From positions 4,091,501-4,155,500 of the forward strand of contig CP106741.1 of NCBI GenBank assembly GCA_030323305.1: 64,000 nucleotides of DNA. Reading direction: 5' to 3'. Origin of the DNA: Paenibacillus sp. CC-CFT747. Its GTDB lineage: Bacteria; Bacillota; Bacilli; Paenibacillales; NBRC-103111. Below, piece by piece: positions 9,064 through 16,709 of this stretch. How positions within the stretch are numbered: position 1 is the first letter of the stretch; the number at the start of each line of letters is the position of its first letter. Made by a program: the position numbers and the translations under genes. Below the pieces are notes generated by a model. That model did not search any database, had not been told where the DNA came from, and saw only the letters and a list, made by a program, of their open reading frames with translations.

Positions 9064-9240
9064 GGAAGCCGGCCGCGGACATCTCGGGAGAGGAAAGTCC
9101 CGAGGGGCCGGGCCACAGCCCACAAGCATAATCGTTTCAAAGCAGGCGGAGACCATGGAGAGCCGGCTTGGAAACAGAGGGATATCCCGTAGGGAGGACT
9201 CTGTTTCGAGCCGGCTTTTTCTTATTTCTACAAAGAAAGA
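9064..9240 (+). promoter_or_regulatory. glpD leader with GlpP-responsive terminator
   Basis: The gap between glpP and glpD is a structured leader. One hairpin pairs CTCGGGA (9083-9089) with TCCCGAG (9098-9104). A CATAAT hexamer (9126-9131) could be a -10. The terminator pairs AGCCGGCT plus GAAACAGAG (9161-9179) with CTCTGTTTC plus AGCCGGCT (9200-9216), followed by TTTTCTT. By analogy with B. subtilis, GlpP with glycerol-3-phosphate would permit readthrough into glpD. Confidence 0.8.
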
Positions 9241-9250
9241 AGGGGTTTGG

Positions 9251-11006
9251 ATGAGTGAAGCATTTTCGTCGGAAAGCCGGGCGGGCAAGCTGGAAGAGAT
9301 GGCAGGAGAGCCTCTCGATCTGCTTGTCATCGGAGGGGAATTACCGGGGCGGGTATCGCATTGGATGCGGCCGAACGGGGACTCCGCATTGGCCTTATTG
9401 AGAAGAAGGACTTCGGATCGGGCACCAGCAGCCGGTCCACCAAGCTGGTCCATGGCGGTCTGCGCTACTTGAAGCAGGGAGAGGTTAAGCTGGTGCAGGA
9501 GGTGGGCCGGGAGCGGACGATTCTCTACAAGAATGCCCCCCATCTCGTGATCCCGGCTCCTATGCTGCTTCCGATCTATAAAGGAGGCACGTACGGTTAT
9601 TTCATGTCCTCCATCGGCTTATACATTTATGACTGGCTCGCCGGAGTGGCACGCAAGGAACGGCGGAAGATGCTAAACCGCACAGAGACGATGAAAAGCG
9701 AGCCTCTTCTCAAATCGGACGGATTGAAAGGCGGAGGTTTATACTTCGAGTACCGGACCGACGATGCCCGGTTGACGCTGGAAATTATGAAAACGGCTTC
9801 GGCCCGCGGGGCGCTGGCCGTCAACCATACGGAAGCGGTGCGTTTCCTGTACAAGGACCGCAGGGTGGTCGGTGTCGAGGTCAAGGACCGGGTGAGCGGA
9901 GAGAGCTATGAGCTCTATGCCAAGCATATAGTTAATGCAGCGGGACCTTGGGTGGACGATGTCCGCCGGCTCGACGGCTCCATGCAGGGCAAGCGGCTGT
10001 TCCTCACGAAGGGGGTGCACCTGGTTATCGATTACGATAAGCTTCCCGTTAAGCAGGCGGCCTATTTCGATACGCCGGACGGACGGATGGTCTTCGTCAT
10101 TCCCCGGGGCTCCAGCACGTATGTGGGGACAACGGACACCGCCTATGACAAAACAATCGAAACCCCAAGAACAACGGAGGAGGACCGGGATTATCTCCTG
10201 CGTGCCATTAACTCCATGTTCCCTTCCGTCAAACTGACGGTCGGGGATGTCCGCTCCCATTGGGCCGGTCTTCGTCCTCTTATTTACGAAGAAGGCAAGG
10301 GGCCGTCGGAGCTCTCCCGCAAGGATGAGATTTTCCATTCGCCCACCGGTCTCATCACCATTGCCGGGGGCAAGCTGACCGGCTTCCGCAAAATGGCGGA
10401 GAAAGTGGTCGACCTGGTAGGAGAACGGATCTACGCCGGCGAAGGCCGGAAACTGCCTGGCTGCAGCACCGACCAAATCGTCATAAGCGGGGAGAGAACA
10501 AAGGAAGAGGCTCCTTTGCCGACTGGAAGAAGGAAATGCACGCGGCCGGTGTCCGCCTGGGCGTCAGCAGCGAGGCGATGCAGGAATGGGTCGATACGTA
10601 CGGTACCGGAGCGATGGGGATTGTCGAGCGCTTTAAGACATCCGCGAAGAAGGACCTCCCTCTGGAAACGAGAGAGCTGAGCGCCCTTGTCTCGTATGCC
10701 ATTGAAGAAGAAATGACGGTAAGCGCGGCCGATTTTGTCCGCTTGAGGACGGGATGGTCGTATTTCAAGCTTCCGAAAGCCGAAAGGCTGAGCGGGGAGG
10801 TTCTCTCCCTGATGAAAGAGAAATTGGGCTGGGACGAAGCTCAAGCGGAAGAACAGGCGAAGGAGCTTGACCGGCTGTTCCGCAGCATCCACGAGCTGCC
10901 GCCCAATGATAAGCAGCTGGAACCCCATGTAAGCCCGGCCGCTCCGGCGCCTGGAACAAAATCACCGGCTTCAAAGCCGGCGCCGATATCGGCAGAAAGG
11001 GCGTGA
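9251..11006 (+). CDS. glpD: Aerobic glycerol-3-phosphate dehydrogenase (two frameshifts)
   Basis: An FAD-dependent glycerol-3-phosphate dehydrogenase of 585 residues that oxidises glycerol-3-phosphate to DHAP and passes electrons to quinone at the membrane. Features are the Rossmann FAD motif [36 protein letters not shown], the substrate-site stretch [34 protein letters not shown] and a C-terminal [12 protein letters not shown]. Two lost G residues break it, near 9340 (GGAGGGGAAT) and near 10512 (GAAGAGGCTCC). Both repairs restore conserved family sequence. ATG 9251 has AAGAAGGGG upstream. It is the expected GlpP target. Confidence 0.93.
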
Positions 11007-11010
11007 CACG

Positions 11011-11763
11011 ATGTCCGGTGTTTGGTATATTTCGGATTGGCATTTAACGATCCGCCTTCTCTTGGCCGCCCTCTGCGGAGGGTTGATCGGACTGGAACGG
11101 GAGTGGAATCATCATGCGGCCGGATTCCGCACCCATATTCTCGTATGCATCGGCTCGGCCGCCATCATGCTTCTGTCCATTTACGGGTTCTCCCAATTCG
11201 TCACGGAAGAGAATGTGCGGATGGATCCGGCCCGTCTCGCCGCCCAGGTGATCAGCGGCATCGGCTTCCTGGGAGCCGGGGCCATTATGAGGACGGGCGC
11301 AACCGTATCGGGTCTGACCACCGCCGCTTCGATCTGGGTAGTGGCCGCGATCGGTCTCTGCGTGGGAGCGGGCTTCTATTATTGCGCGGGACTCGCGACC
11401 CTACTGGTGCTGGTCAGCCTGTTTCTCCTTAACAAGTGGGAGAAGGTGCTGATGCGGGACCGGCGTCACCAGGAGGTCACCATCAAAATTTTTGACCGGC
11501 CGGGTAGCCTCGGACGCATTGCCACGGAATTCGGGCTGCAGGGCATCCAGATCGCAAATGTAAACATGACCCCTGAAGAGAAACCTGTCTTAGGGGAGAA
11601 GGGGGAGCCGGTGATGGAGCTGCGCTTCCGCCTGAAATTTGCAGGAGGGGACCGGATGGTCAAAGCCTTGGAAGGCATCTCCAAAACGGGAGATGTGCTG
11701 TCCATCGAATCCAAGTGGAGCAGCAGCCAGACCGTGTCCCGGATGTCCAGTCCATCCGCTTAG
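11011..11763 (+). CDS. MgtC/SapB-family membrane protein
   Basis: An intact 250-residue MgtC/SapB-family protein. The hydrophobic N-terminal part (about 140 residues, four to five helices) carries the family signature LIGLEREWNHHAAGFRTHILVC split by short loops, ISGIGFLGAGAIM and GLTTAASIWVVAAIGL. The C-terminal domain (about residues 150-230) is ACT-like (EVTIKIFDRPGSLGRIA). MgtC proteins affect Mg2+ homeostasis or ATP synthase in some pathogens; the role here is unknown. The start is four bases after the glpD stop, so the genes are probably co-transcribed and perhaps translationally coupled. Confidence 0.87.
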   Translation: MSGVWYISDWHLTIRLLLAALCGGLIGLEREWNHHAAGFRTHILVCIGSAAIMLLSIYGFSQFVTEENVRMDPARLAAQVISGIGFLGAGAIMRTGATVSGLTTAASIWVVAAIGLCVGAGFYYCAGLATLLVLVSLFLLNKWEKVLMRDRRHQEVTIKIFDRPGSLGRIATEFGLQGIQIANVNMTPEEKPVLGEKGEPVMELRFRLKFAGGDRMVKALEGISKTGDVLSIESKWSSSQTVSRMSSPSA

Positions 11764-11772
11764 TATTTGTGC

Positions 11773-11801
11773 TTGACAACCAAAATCATCCATGACATAC
11801 T
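11773..11801 (+). promoter_or_regulatory. Promoter upstream of glycerophosphodiesterase
   Basis: TTGACA (11773-11778), a 17-bp spacer and CATACT (11796-11801). The resulting leader of about 200 nt is unusually long and holds no recognised gene or riboswitch. Confidence 0.65.
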
Positions 11802-12011
11802 TGTTCACGAATTAATGCTTTACCATTCATCAGCCAATAAGCCGTGAACCGGGTGGAGACGATGAGAAAACCTAGGAACAAGGCAAAACGGCGCCGTCCG
11901 GCGTCGAATTGCTTACAGGTTCCCGGCTTTCTTTCGTCTCCTTGCTGCCGCTGGCGGACCGTTAGCCGACAGCAAAGGAAGACAAATGGACATAGGAGAG
12001 AGGGAAAAGAC

Positions 12012-12752
12012 ATGGCAACGAACGAAACCAAACCGCTGGTCATTGCCCATCGCGGGGCCGCAGGGGAGGCACCCGAGAATACACTGGCGGCATTTAAGCT
12101 CGGCCTGGAGCAGGGCTGCGACGCCTTTGAGCTGGATGTGCATCTGTCCAAGGACGGACACATCATCGTCATTCACGACGGGACGATCAACCGGACCACG
12201 AACGGAACGGGCGCCGTGGCCGACATGACCTTGGAGGAGCTTCGCCGTTATGACGCCGGCTCGTGGTTCTCGGAGGCTTATGCCGGAGAGAAGCTGCCCA
12301 CGCTCGAGGAAGTATTCGACCTCGCTCCAAGCGGCTTGATGATTAATGTGGAGATCAAGGGAGGCATCGGCGCCGGCATGGAAGAAACGCTAGTTGACCT
12401 CATGCGCCGTAAGAACCGGGTAGAAACGGTCGTGGTGTCCTCCTTCGATTTCATCACGCTCGCCACCCTTAAGAAGCTGGAGCCTACGGTTCGGGTCGGC
12501 CTGCTGTACGACAACCGTCTGGAGCACCACTGGAAGCTTCCGGAGGCCGCCGGGGTAGAGACCTTCTCTTTACACGTAGCCATGAGAAGGCTGGAGGCCG
12601 CCCACTCGGCCGACGCCCAAGCCCACGACTATGCCGTCTACCCTTGGACGCTGAATGACGAAACGATCATGCGGAAGGCCATTTCCTTCGGTGTGGACGG
12701 CATCATCACCGATTACCCGGGCCGCCTGCGCGCCATTCTGGAAGAGAACTAG
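12012..12752 (+). CDS. Glycerophosphodiester phosphodiesterase
   Basis: An intact GDPD of 246 residues (UgpQ/YqiK-like, cytoplasmic because no signal peptide is present), splitting glycerophosphodiesters to glycerol-3-phosphate and an alcohol. The complete active site is visible: AHRG near residue 12, APENT, FELDVHLSKDG and IHDGTINRTTNG, then MINVEIKGG and the C-terminal YPWTLND and GVDGIITDYP. ATG 12012 is chosen because conserved sequence begins just after it, although the frame is open to 11844. The product feeds GlpD, consistent with the surrounding glp genes. Confidence 0.93.
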   Translation: MATNETKPLVIAHRGAAGEAPENTLAAFKLGLEQGCDAFELDVHLSKDGHIIVIHDGTINRTTNGTGAVADMTLEELRRYDAGSWFSEAYAGEKLPTLEEVFDLAPSGLMINVEIKGGIGAGMEETLVDLMRRKNRVETVVVSSFDFITLATLKKLEPTVRVGLLYDNRLEHHWKLPEAAGVETFSLHVAMRRLEAAHSADAQAHDYAVYPWTLNDETIMRKAISFGVDGIITDYPGRLRAILEEN

Positions 12753-12764
12753 GTCTTTCCCCAA

Positions 12765-12813
12765 CAAAAGCTTTCTTTATCCGTGTCTCGGACTAAGGAA
12801 GGCTTTTGTTTTT
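12765..12813 (+). terminator. Terminator after glycerophosphodiesterase
   Basis: A 15-bp stem with two G-U pairs (12765-12779 with 12794-12808), a 14-nt loop and a T run. Confidence 0.85.
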
Positions 12814-12867
12814 CGGGCGATGGAACGCACCATCCTTATCACCCTCCCTGTGCGGAACGCCGCGTGC

Positions 12868-12873
12868 TATAAT
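12868..12873 (+). promoter_or_regulatory. -10 element of MBL-hydrolase gene
   Basis: A perfect TATAAT hexamer 64 bp before the start. No convincing -35 is seen. Confidence 0.45.
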
Positions 12874-12936
12874 GCAGGAAAGGCTGCTGGCGGGCTTCCG
12901 GGTCAGCGGGTCTTAGGACCGAAGGAGGATGACGAC

Positions 12937-13764
12937 ATGCTTGTTTACCGGGACGAGAGCTTGGCAGTCTTCCAAAGCGCCCTTTACCAGACCACCTCAA
13001 CGGTGGTTTGGACCCGAGAGCTTGTGCTGGTGACCGATCCGTGCTGGCTGCCGGGGGAGGTTCAGGAGATCCGGTCCTTTGTGGACTCCGTGCGCGGGGA
13101 GAGGCCATGCTACTTACTGTTTACCCATGGGGATTTCGACCACATTCTCGGGTGGAAGGCTTTTCCGGAGGCCCGGACTATCGGATCCAGGGGGCTACAT
13201 CATCATCCGGAGAAGGAAAAGCAACTGTTGCTCATTCGGGAGTTTGATGCGGCTCATTATGTAGACAGGGGGTATCCCGTGGACTTTCCGGTGCTCGACC
13301 ATGTAATGGAAGAAGACGGGCAGAAGCTGGTGCTAGGGGAAACGGTGCTCACGTTCTATCTGGCGCCGGGCCATACGGAAGACGGCTTGTTCACGGTGGT
13401 GGAGCCGCTTGGGTTGCTGCTGGCGGGAGATTATTTGTCCGATTTTGAACGTCCCTTCGTGTCCCACAGCGCATCGGCCTATGAGGAAACACTGGAGAAG
13501 GCTCTGGCTCTATTGAATCGTCACGCCATTCGGCATTTGGTGCCGGGACACGGCCGGCATACGGCAGACCGGACGGAAATGAGGCGAAGGCTGACCCTTG
13601 CCCAGGATTACCTGGCTAGGCTTAAGCGGGCCGTGCTGGAAGGAGACGAGGGGGAGATGAAGCGGATGAAGGGGGAACATGCTTATCCTTCGGCTTTTAC
13701 GGAGGAGTGCCACCGGGAGAATATCAGAATCATCCGGGCCGAGCTTGGCCTGGATGAGAAGTGA
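12937..13764 (+). CDS. Metallo-beta-lactamase-fold hydrolase
   Basis: An intact MBL-fold hydrolase of 275 residues. The HxHxDH-like metal motif is FTHGDFDHILGW (His-Gly-Asp-Phe-Asp-His), so the first histidine-pair position is changed to His-x-Asp. Further ligands are LAPGHTEDGLF, LLAGDYLSD and VPGHGRHT. ATG 12937 follows GAAGGAGG at eight bases. The family covers glyoxalase II-like and other hydrolases and the substrate is not assignable. It lies between two terminator or promoter regions and is probably monocistronic. Confidence 0.8.
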   Translation: MLVYRDESLAVFQSALYQTTSTVVWTRELVLVTDPCWLPGEVQEIRSFVDSVRGERPCYLLFTHGDFDHILGWKAFPEARTIGSRGLHHHPEKEKQLLLIREFDAAHYVDRGYPVDFPVLDHVMEEDGQKLVLGETVLTFYLAPGHTEDGLFTVVEPLGLLLAGDYLSDFERPFVSHSASAYEETLEKALALLNRHAIRHLVPGHGRHTADRTEMRRRLTLAQDYLARLKRAVLEGDEGEMKRMKGEHAYPSAFTEECHRENIRIIRAELGLDEK

Positions 13765-13799
13765 AAGGCGGGGAATTCCCCGCCGTCCTGCGTACAGCC

Positions 13800-14012
13800 T
13801 CAGTCACCGACGACAAAGTATCCTCTGCCGAGAATTTCCACTTGGGCTTTGCTTGGTTTAGGCTCTTCCATGTCCGCTTTTTCCGCCTGGACTTCATTCG
13901 ACTTTTGCTCTTCGTTTTGCTTGTCAAGCGATTGCATGAAGGCGTAGGCCGACTTCTGGTCCATCTCGTCCAAGTTGTTAAGCAGACCGAACAGTTTCTC
14001 TTTGCATAGCAT
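13800..14012 (-). CDS. Small acidic/charged protein under c-di-AMP riboswitch
   Basis: A 70-residue soluble protein of unknown function. It begins MLCKEKLFGLLNNLDEMDQ, has a Gln/Glu/Lys-rich middle that may be helical or disordered, and ends with the hydrophobic patch VEILGRGYFVVGD. The start is supported by AGGAGGG eight to nine bases upstream. It is the first and apparently only gene after the c-di-AMP riboswitch and its terminator, so its expression should respond to this second messenger. No family is recognised. The next gene on this strand is far downstream, and the convergent MBL gene ends 36 bp away. Confidence 0.75.
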   Translation of the reverse strand: MLCKEKLFGLLNNLDEMDQKSAYAFMQSLDKQNEEQKSNEVQAEKADMEEPKPSKAQVEILGRGYFVVGD

Positions 14013-14082
14013 CGCGGATCCCTCCTAAAGTTAAAATGAACGGCGTATTTTACCTTTTGTGGGAACGATGGAAATAGAAATC

Positions 14083-14108
14083 AAAAAAACACAAGGCTAG
14101 ACCTTGTG
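14083..14108 (-). terminator. Expression-platform terminator of the c-di-AMP riboswitch
   Basis: On the minus strand, CACAAGG pairs with CCTTGTG around a 5-nt loop and runs into seven T residues. It lies between the aptamer and the small gene, as expected for a transcription-termination switch. Confidence 0.85.
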
Positions 14109-14111
14109 CTG

Positions 14112-14245
14112 CTTGTCATCTATCCTTCCCACCACGCTTACGAGGTTAGCTGTCGGATTAGGACGGTGAGATCGTCCTTCGGCATACCTGCCGATTCACC
14201 CCATGAAAATGTGGTTCCCCCGCTTTTCTTTCAAATGAAAGAAAA
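14112..14245 (-). ncRNA. c-di-AMP riboswitch (ydaO-yuaA type)
   Basis: Read on the minus strand, the segment carries the conserved landmarks of the ydaO-yuaA aptamer in order: GCGGGGGAACC, GGGGTGAATCGGCAGGTA, GCCGAAGGACGAT, then AATCCGACAGCTAACC, CTCGTAAGCGT and a closing AGGATAGATG. B. subtilis ydaO has nearly the same blocks. c-di-AMP binding normally favours the terminator and turns the gene off. The 402-nt gap between the small gene and the DUF4395 gene is mostly this element. The nearby AT-rich part (14246-14414) probably holds divergent promoters. Confidence 0.92.
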
Positions 14246-14414
14246 CTCAGCGATATTCAGTTAGTTAGATTCTAGCTTCTAAAACGGTGAAAGTAAACCC
14301 CTTCGATGAAAAATAGGTAAAAAGGTACAGAAATCGACAGCAGGCGTAGGTCAGCTTCCCAAAACGGGCAAGACGAAGTAAACTACAAATATTCCGATAA
14401 AAAAGGTGGTTATT

Positions 14415-14834
14415 ATGCCGAATTCCATTCCTCGTCCGCTGGTGCGCGTCAATCAATGGGTGATCGTCCTATCCGTTCTTCTGACCTGGGCAACGGGCTT
14501 CTACTGGATTCTTGCCCTTCCTTTCGTTTCCGGTCTGCTCGGGGTGGCGGCCGATTTCAATCCGGTGATGCGGGCAGCCAAGCTCTTCCTCCGCCGGCCG
14601 ATGGCCGACTATATACCGGAGGACAAAAGCCAGCAGAAGTTTAACCAGCTTCTCGCCGTGTTATTTCTAGCCGGCGCACTGGTTAGCTATTTGAGGGGCT
14701 GGCAGACGGCCGCTTATGTCTTCTCCGCTATGGTAGCCTTGGCCGCCTTCATCGCCATTCTCGGCTTCTGCATCGGATGCTTTCTGCTCTTTCAATGGTC
14801 CCAGTTCCAGCATAGAAGACGGCGTCCTTCCTGA
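14415..14834 (+). CDS. DUF4395 membrane protein
   Basis: A 139-residue integral membrane protein of the DUF4395 family, with about four hydrophobic helices. Family features are the N-terminal IPRPLVRVNQWVIV, the central DFNPVMRAAKLFL and the C-terminal GFCIGCFLLFQ with a conserved Cys pair. ATG 14415 follows AAAGGTGG; an earlier GTG/ATG pair in the same frame is less likely. The function is unknown. The promoter probably lies in the AT-rich stretch shared with the divergent riboswitch. Confidence 0.8.
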   Translation: MPNSIPRPLVRVNQWVIVLSVLLTWATGFYWILALPFVSGLLGVAADFNPVMRAAKLFLRRPMADYIPEDKSQQKFNQLLAVLFLAGALVSYLRGWQTAAYVFSAMVALAAFIAILGFCIGCFLLFQWSQFQHRRRRPS

Positions 14835-14929
14835 GCCGGCTGCCCAGAAGGGTCGCTGCCCGTCTCCATTTCGTGGTATAGTCGAAGATGCCGGTTTACG
14901 AGCAATAGCGGATGGAGGAGGGAGCAGGC

Positions 14930-15348
14930 ATGACCGTCAAGCTGCGGGGGCATCATCTGCTGTGTCTCCTGGGCTACCGGGGAATGGGCTATTCCGCGGA
15001 ATTTTGCGCCAACATGACTTCGATCTATGAGAGGCTGCGTCAGCAGCCGGAGCAGTCCGTCGAACTGGTGGAAGGACCGGACGAGATTTGCCGGGCTTAT
15101 CCGGAGGATAAGACGAACCACTGCAGGGGAACGGTAGGGAACCGGGACCGCGAGGTCCTGCTGCGGCTTGGACTTGCGCCGGGCTGGCGGGGAAGCTGGG
15201 GGAAATCACCGTCCTTCTGAAAGAGAGGATTCATCCGGATGACGTAGGCGTCATTTGCGAAGGCTGTCCATGGGAGCCCTACGGAGTATGCCGGGATGGC
15301 GTCCGTCTCGTTAGAGAGGACCTACCTTTGCCGGCGGTAGAAAGATAG
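14930..15348 (+). CDS. DUF1284 cysteine-rich protein (one frameshift)
   Basis: A soluble cysteine-rich protein of 139 residues of the DUF1284 family. The N-terminus KLRGHHLLCLLGYRGMGYS is characteristic, and the C-terminus has ICEGCPWEPYGVCRDG. The seven or so conserved cysteines suggest metal or Fe-S binding, which is inference. One lost G near 15183 (GCCGGGCTGG) moves the apparent stop to 15220; restoring it gives LAPGLAGKLGEITVLLKE and the full family length. ATG 14930 has GAGGAGGGAG upstream. Confidence 0.8.
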
Positions 15349-15374
15349 CGGATAAGAAATCATACAAAGGTGGA

Positions 15375-15937
15375 ATGGCGTTGGAAATCAAGTACTGCCT
15401 CTCTTGCGGCACCGGGTTGGCCGAGAGAGATTTTGACGGAACGGTAAGAATGGCATGCCCGGCCTGCTCTTTTGTTCATTGGGGCCATTACAGCGTTGGG
15501 GTGGGAGCTCTTCTGAAGCGGGATGGGAAAATTCTGCTCGTGCGCCGCGCCCAGGAGCCCGGAAAGGGCCGCTGGACCAACCCGGGGGATACATAGAGCA
15601 GCACGAGCCCATTCACGAAACGATTGTCCGTGAGGTGCTGGAGGAAACGGGGGTTAGGGCGGCGGTTCGTTCCATTATTGCCCTTCGCGACCAGCCGAGA
15701 GCCGTTCATAACGTCTATATCGCCTTCGAGATGGAGGACTTGGGCGGGGAGCCGGTGCCGGACGGAATCGAGGTGGATGCGGCTGGCTTCTACAGCATGG
15801 AGGAGATGGCGGATATGAACGTCGCGGGCTTTACGTTATGGCTCATCGAAGCAATGGAAAAAGCCCGTCATGAAGGATTGGCCGTTGATGTCCGGGATGA
15901 TGCTTCCCTGCAGGGAAATATTTTGTTTCGTGCGTAG
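15375..15937 (+). CDS. Zinc-ribbon Nudix hydrolase (one frameshift)
   Basis: A Nudix hydrolase of 187 residues with an N-terminal zinc ribbon (CLSCGTG near residue 8 and CPACSF near 29), similar in layout to NudC-type or ADP-ribose pyrophosphatases. The Nudix box is complete after repair: GGYIEQHEPIHE followed by TIVREVLEETGV, matching GX5EX7REUXEEXGU. One lost G near 15588 (CCGGGGGAT) produces a false stop inside the box. ATG 15375 follows AAAGGTGG. It begins 26 bp after the DUF1284 gene, suggesting co-transcription. Confidence 0.88.
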
Positions 15938-15988
15938 AAAGGGGCTGCCGTTTCTATACGGCGGAACCGTGTGAACAGGTTCGAACGA

Positions 15989-16035
15989 GGGTTCGGGCTT
16001 GTTTTTTTGTGAAAAAAAACGAAGACAAGGAACCC
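15989..16035 (+). promoter_or_regulatory. Leader hairpin upstream of the TOMM precursor
   Basis: GGGTTC (15989-15994), CTTG (15998-16001) and seven T residues can pair with an A run (16012-16019), CAAG (16026-16029) and GAACCC (16030-16035), with bulges. It may end Nudix transcription or stabilise or regulate the precursor mRNA. The role is inferred only from structure. Confidence 0.4.
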
Positions 16036-16125
16036 GAGGGACCCTCCTGACATAGTGTGTGGTATCTCGCCGGATGGGCAAATGCCTGACGGCCCCATTC
16101 CAAAGTCAAACGGAGGGTATTTCTT

Positions 16126-16455
16126 ATGACAGATTTTCAAAATGAGCTTCTTAACCTGCCGGTTTCGGATTATCGGACCGGGGAAGTAACGCCCTGGGAT
16201 GCCCAGGCACAGCAAGCGGCCGATCCAGCCCGCCTTTGTGTAGGCTTAGGCTTAGGAGGCTTAGGCTTCGGCTTCTTCCGCTGTGGACTGTTCTGCGGCG
16301 GGTTCTTCCGCTGTGCGGGCTGCGCCGGATGTGCCGGGTGCGCCGGGTGCGCCGGGTGTGCGGGATGTGCCGGATGCGGTGGATTCCGTTGTGCGGGTTG
16401 TGCCGGATGTGGGGGTTGCGCTCGCTGTGCCGGGTGCGCCCGCTGCTTCCACTAA
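16126..16455 (+). CDS. Heterocycloanthracin-type TOMM precursor peptide
   Basis: A 109-residue ribosomal precursor for a thiazole/oxazole-modified microcin. Residues 1-37 form the leader (MTDFQNELLNLPVSDYRTG, then EVTPWDAQAQQ). A Gly-rich linker follows, then a core holding 18 cysteines overall: scattered FRC/LFC units, seven tandem Ala-Gly-Cys units, and a tail of FRC, AGC, GGC and ARC units ending in Phe-His. There is no Ser or Thr in the core, so modification would be to thiazoles only. CGGAGGG lies nine bases before ATG 16126. The match to the heterocycloanthracin/sonorensin bacteriocin family rests on leader pattern, Cys periodicity and the maturation genes downstream. A strong terminator follows. 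Confidence 0.88.
   Translation: MTDFQNELLNLPVSDYRTGEVTPWDAQAQQAADPARLCVGLGLGGLGFGFFRCGLFCGGFFRCAGCAGCAGCAGCAGCAGCAGCGGFRCAGCAGCGGCARCAGCARCFH
16315..16377 (+). repeat. Seven tandem 9-bp Ala-Gly-Cys codon repeats
   Basis: Seven head-to-tail 9-bp units of the form GC(C/G)-GG(N)-TG(C/T) encode Ala-Gly-Cys. Synonymous differences between units show that the repeat is maintained at the protein level, while the near-identity of units 3 and 4 would allow slippage-driven change in length. Confidence 0.95.
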
Positions 16456-16547
16456 TCCCGCTGCTTCCTGCTTCGGCTGTCTTGCGCTGATTAAGGGCAA
16501 AAGGCCCGAGGCTGCAGGCGGAAAGCGGCAAGTCCTCGCCCTCGCAG

Positions 16548-16580
16548 AAACCCCCGCTTATGGCGGGGGTTTTTGTTTTT
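16548..16580 (+). terminator. Terminator between precursor and maturation genes
   Basis: A perfect 10-bp stem, AAACCCCCGC (16548-16557) with GCGGGGGTTT (16563-16572), has a 5-nt loop and a T-rich tail. Partial readthrough would give more precursor than enzyme mRNA. Confidence 0.92.
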
Positions 16581-16709
16581 TCGACGCAGGGTGAAGCGGG
16601 CGGGGACGCAGCGTCGAAGGATGTGGAATGACGGACAAGCGCCTCGACATAAACTGGCAAAGACAGCTGGGTGCCGGGCGCGAATCCCGGCCGCAAGGAG
16701 GGGTGGCCA

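Noticed and set aside
9083-9104. GAGGAAAGTCC element, similar to the 5' core of RNase P RNA
   Set aside because: Only this loop matches; the space before glpD is under 190 nt, and the rest of RNase P RNA is absent. It is better explained as a glpD leader hairpin.
14083-14108. Terminator for the + strand DUF4395 region
   Set aside because: The T run is on the minus strand, and the hairpin sits exactly between the c-di-AMP aptamer and its minus-strand gene.
16315-16377. Short tandem repeats resembling a CRISPR-like or satellite array
   Set aside because: The repeats are 9-bp in-frame codon triplets inside the precursor gene, with no spacers.
16151-16696. Long open frames antisense to the bacteriocin precursor
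   Set aside because: They are composition artefacts of the GC-rich Cys/Gly repeat, with low-complexity products and no RBS.
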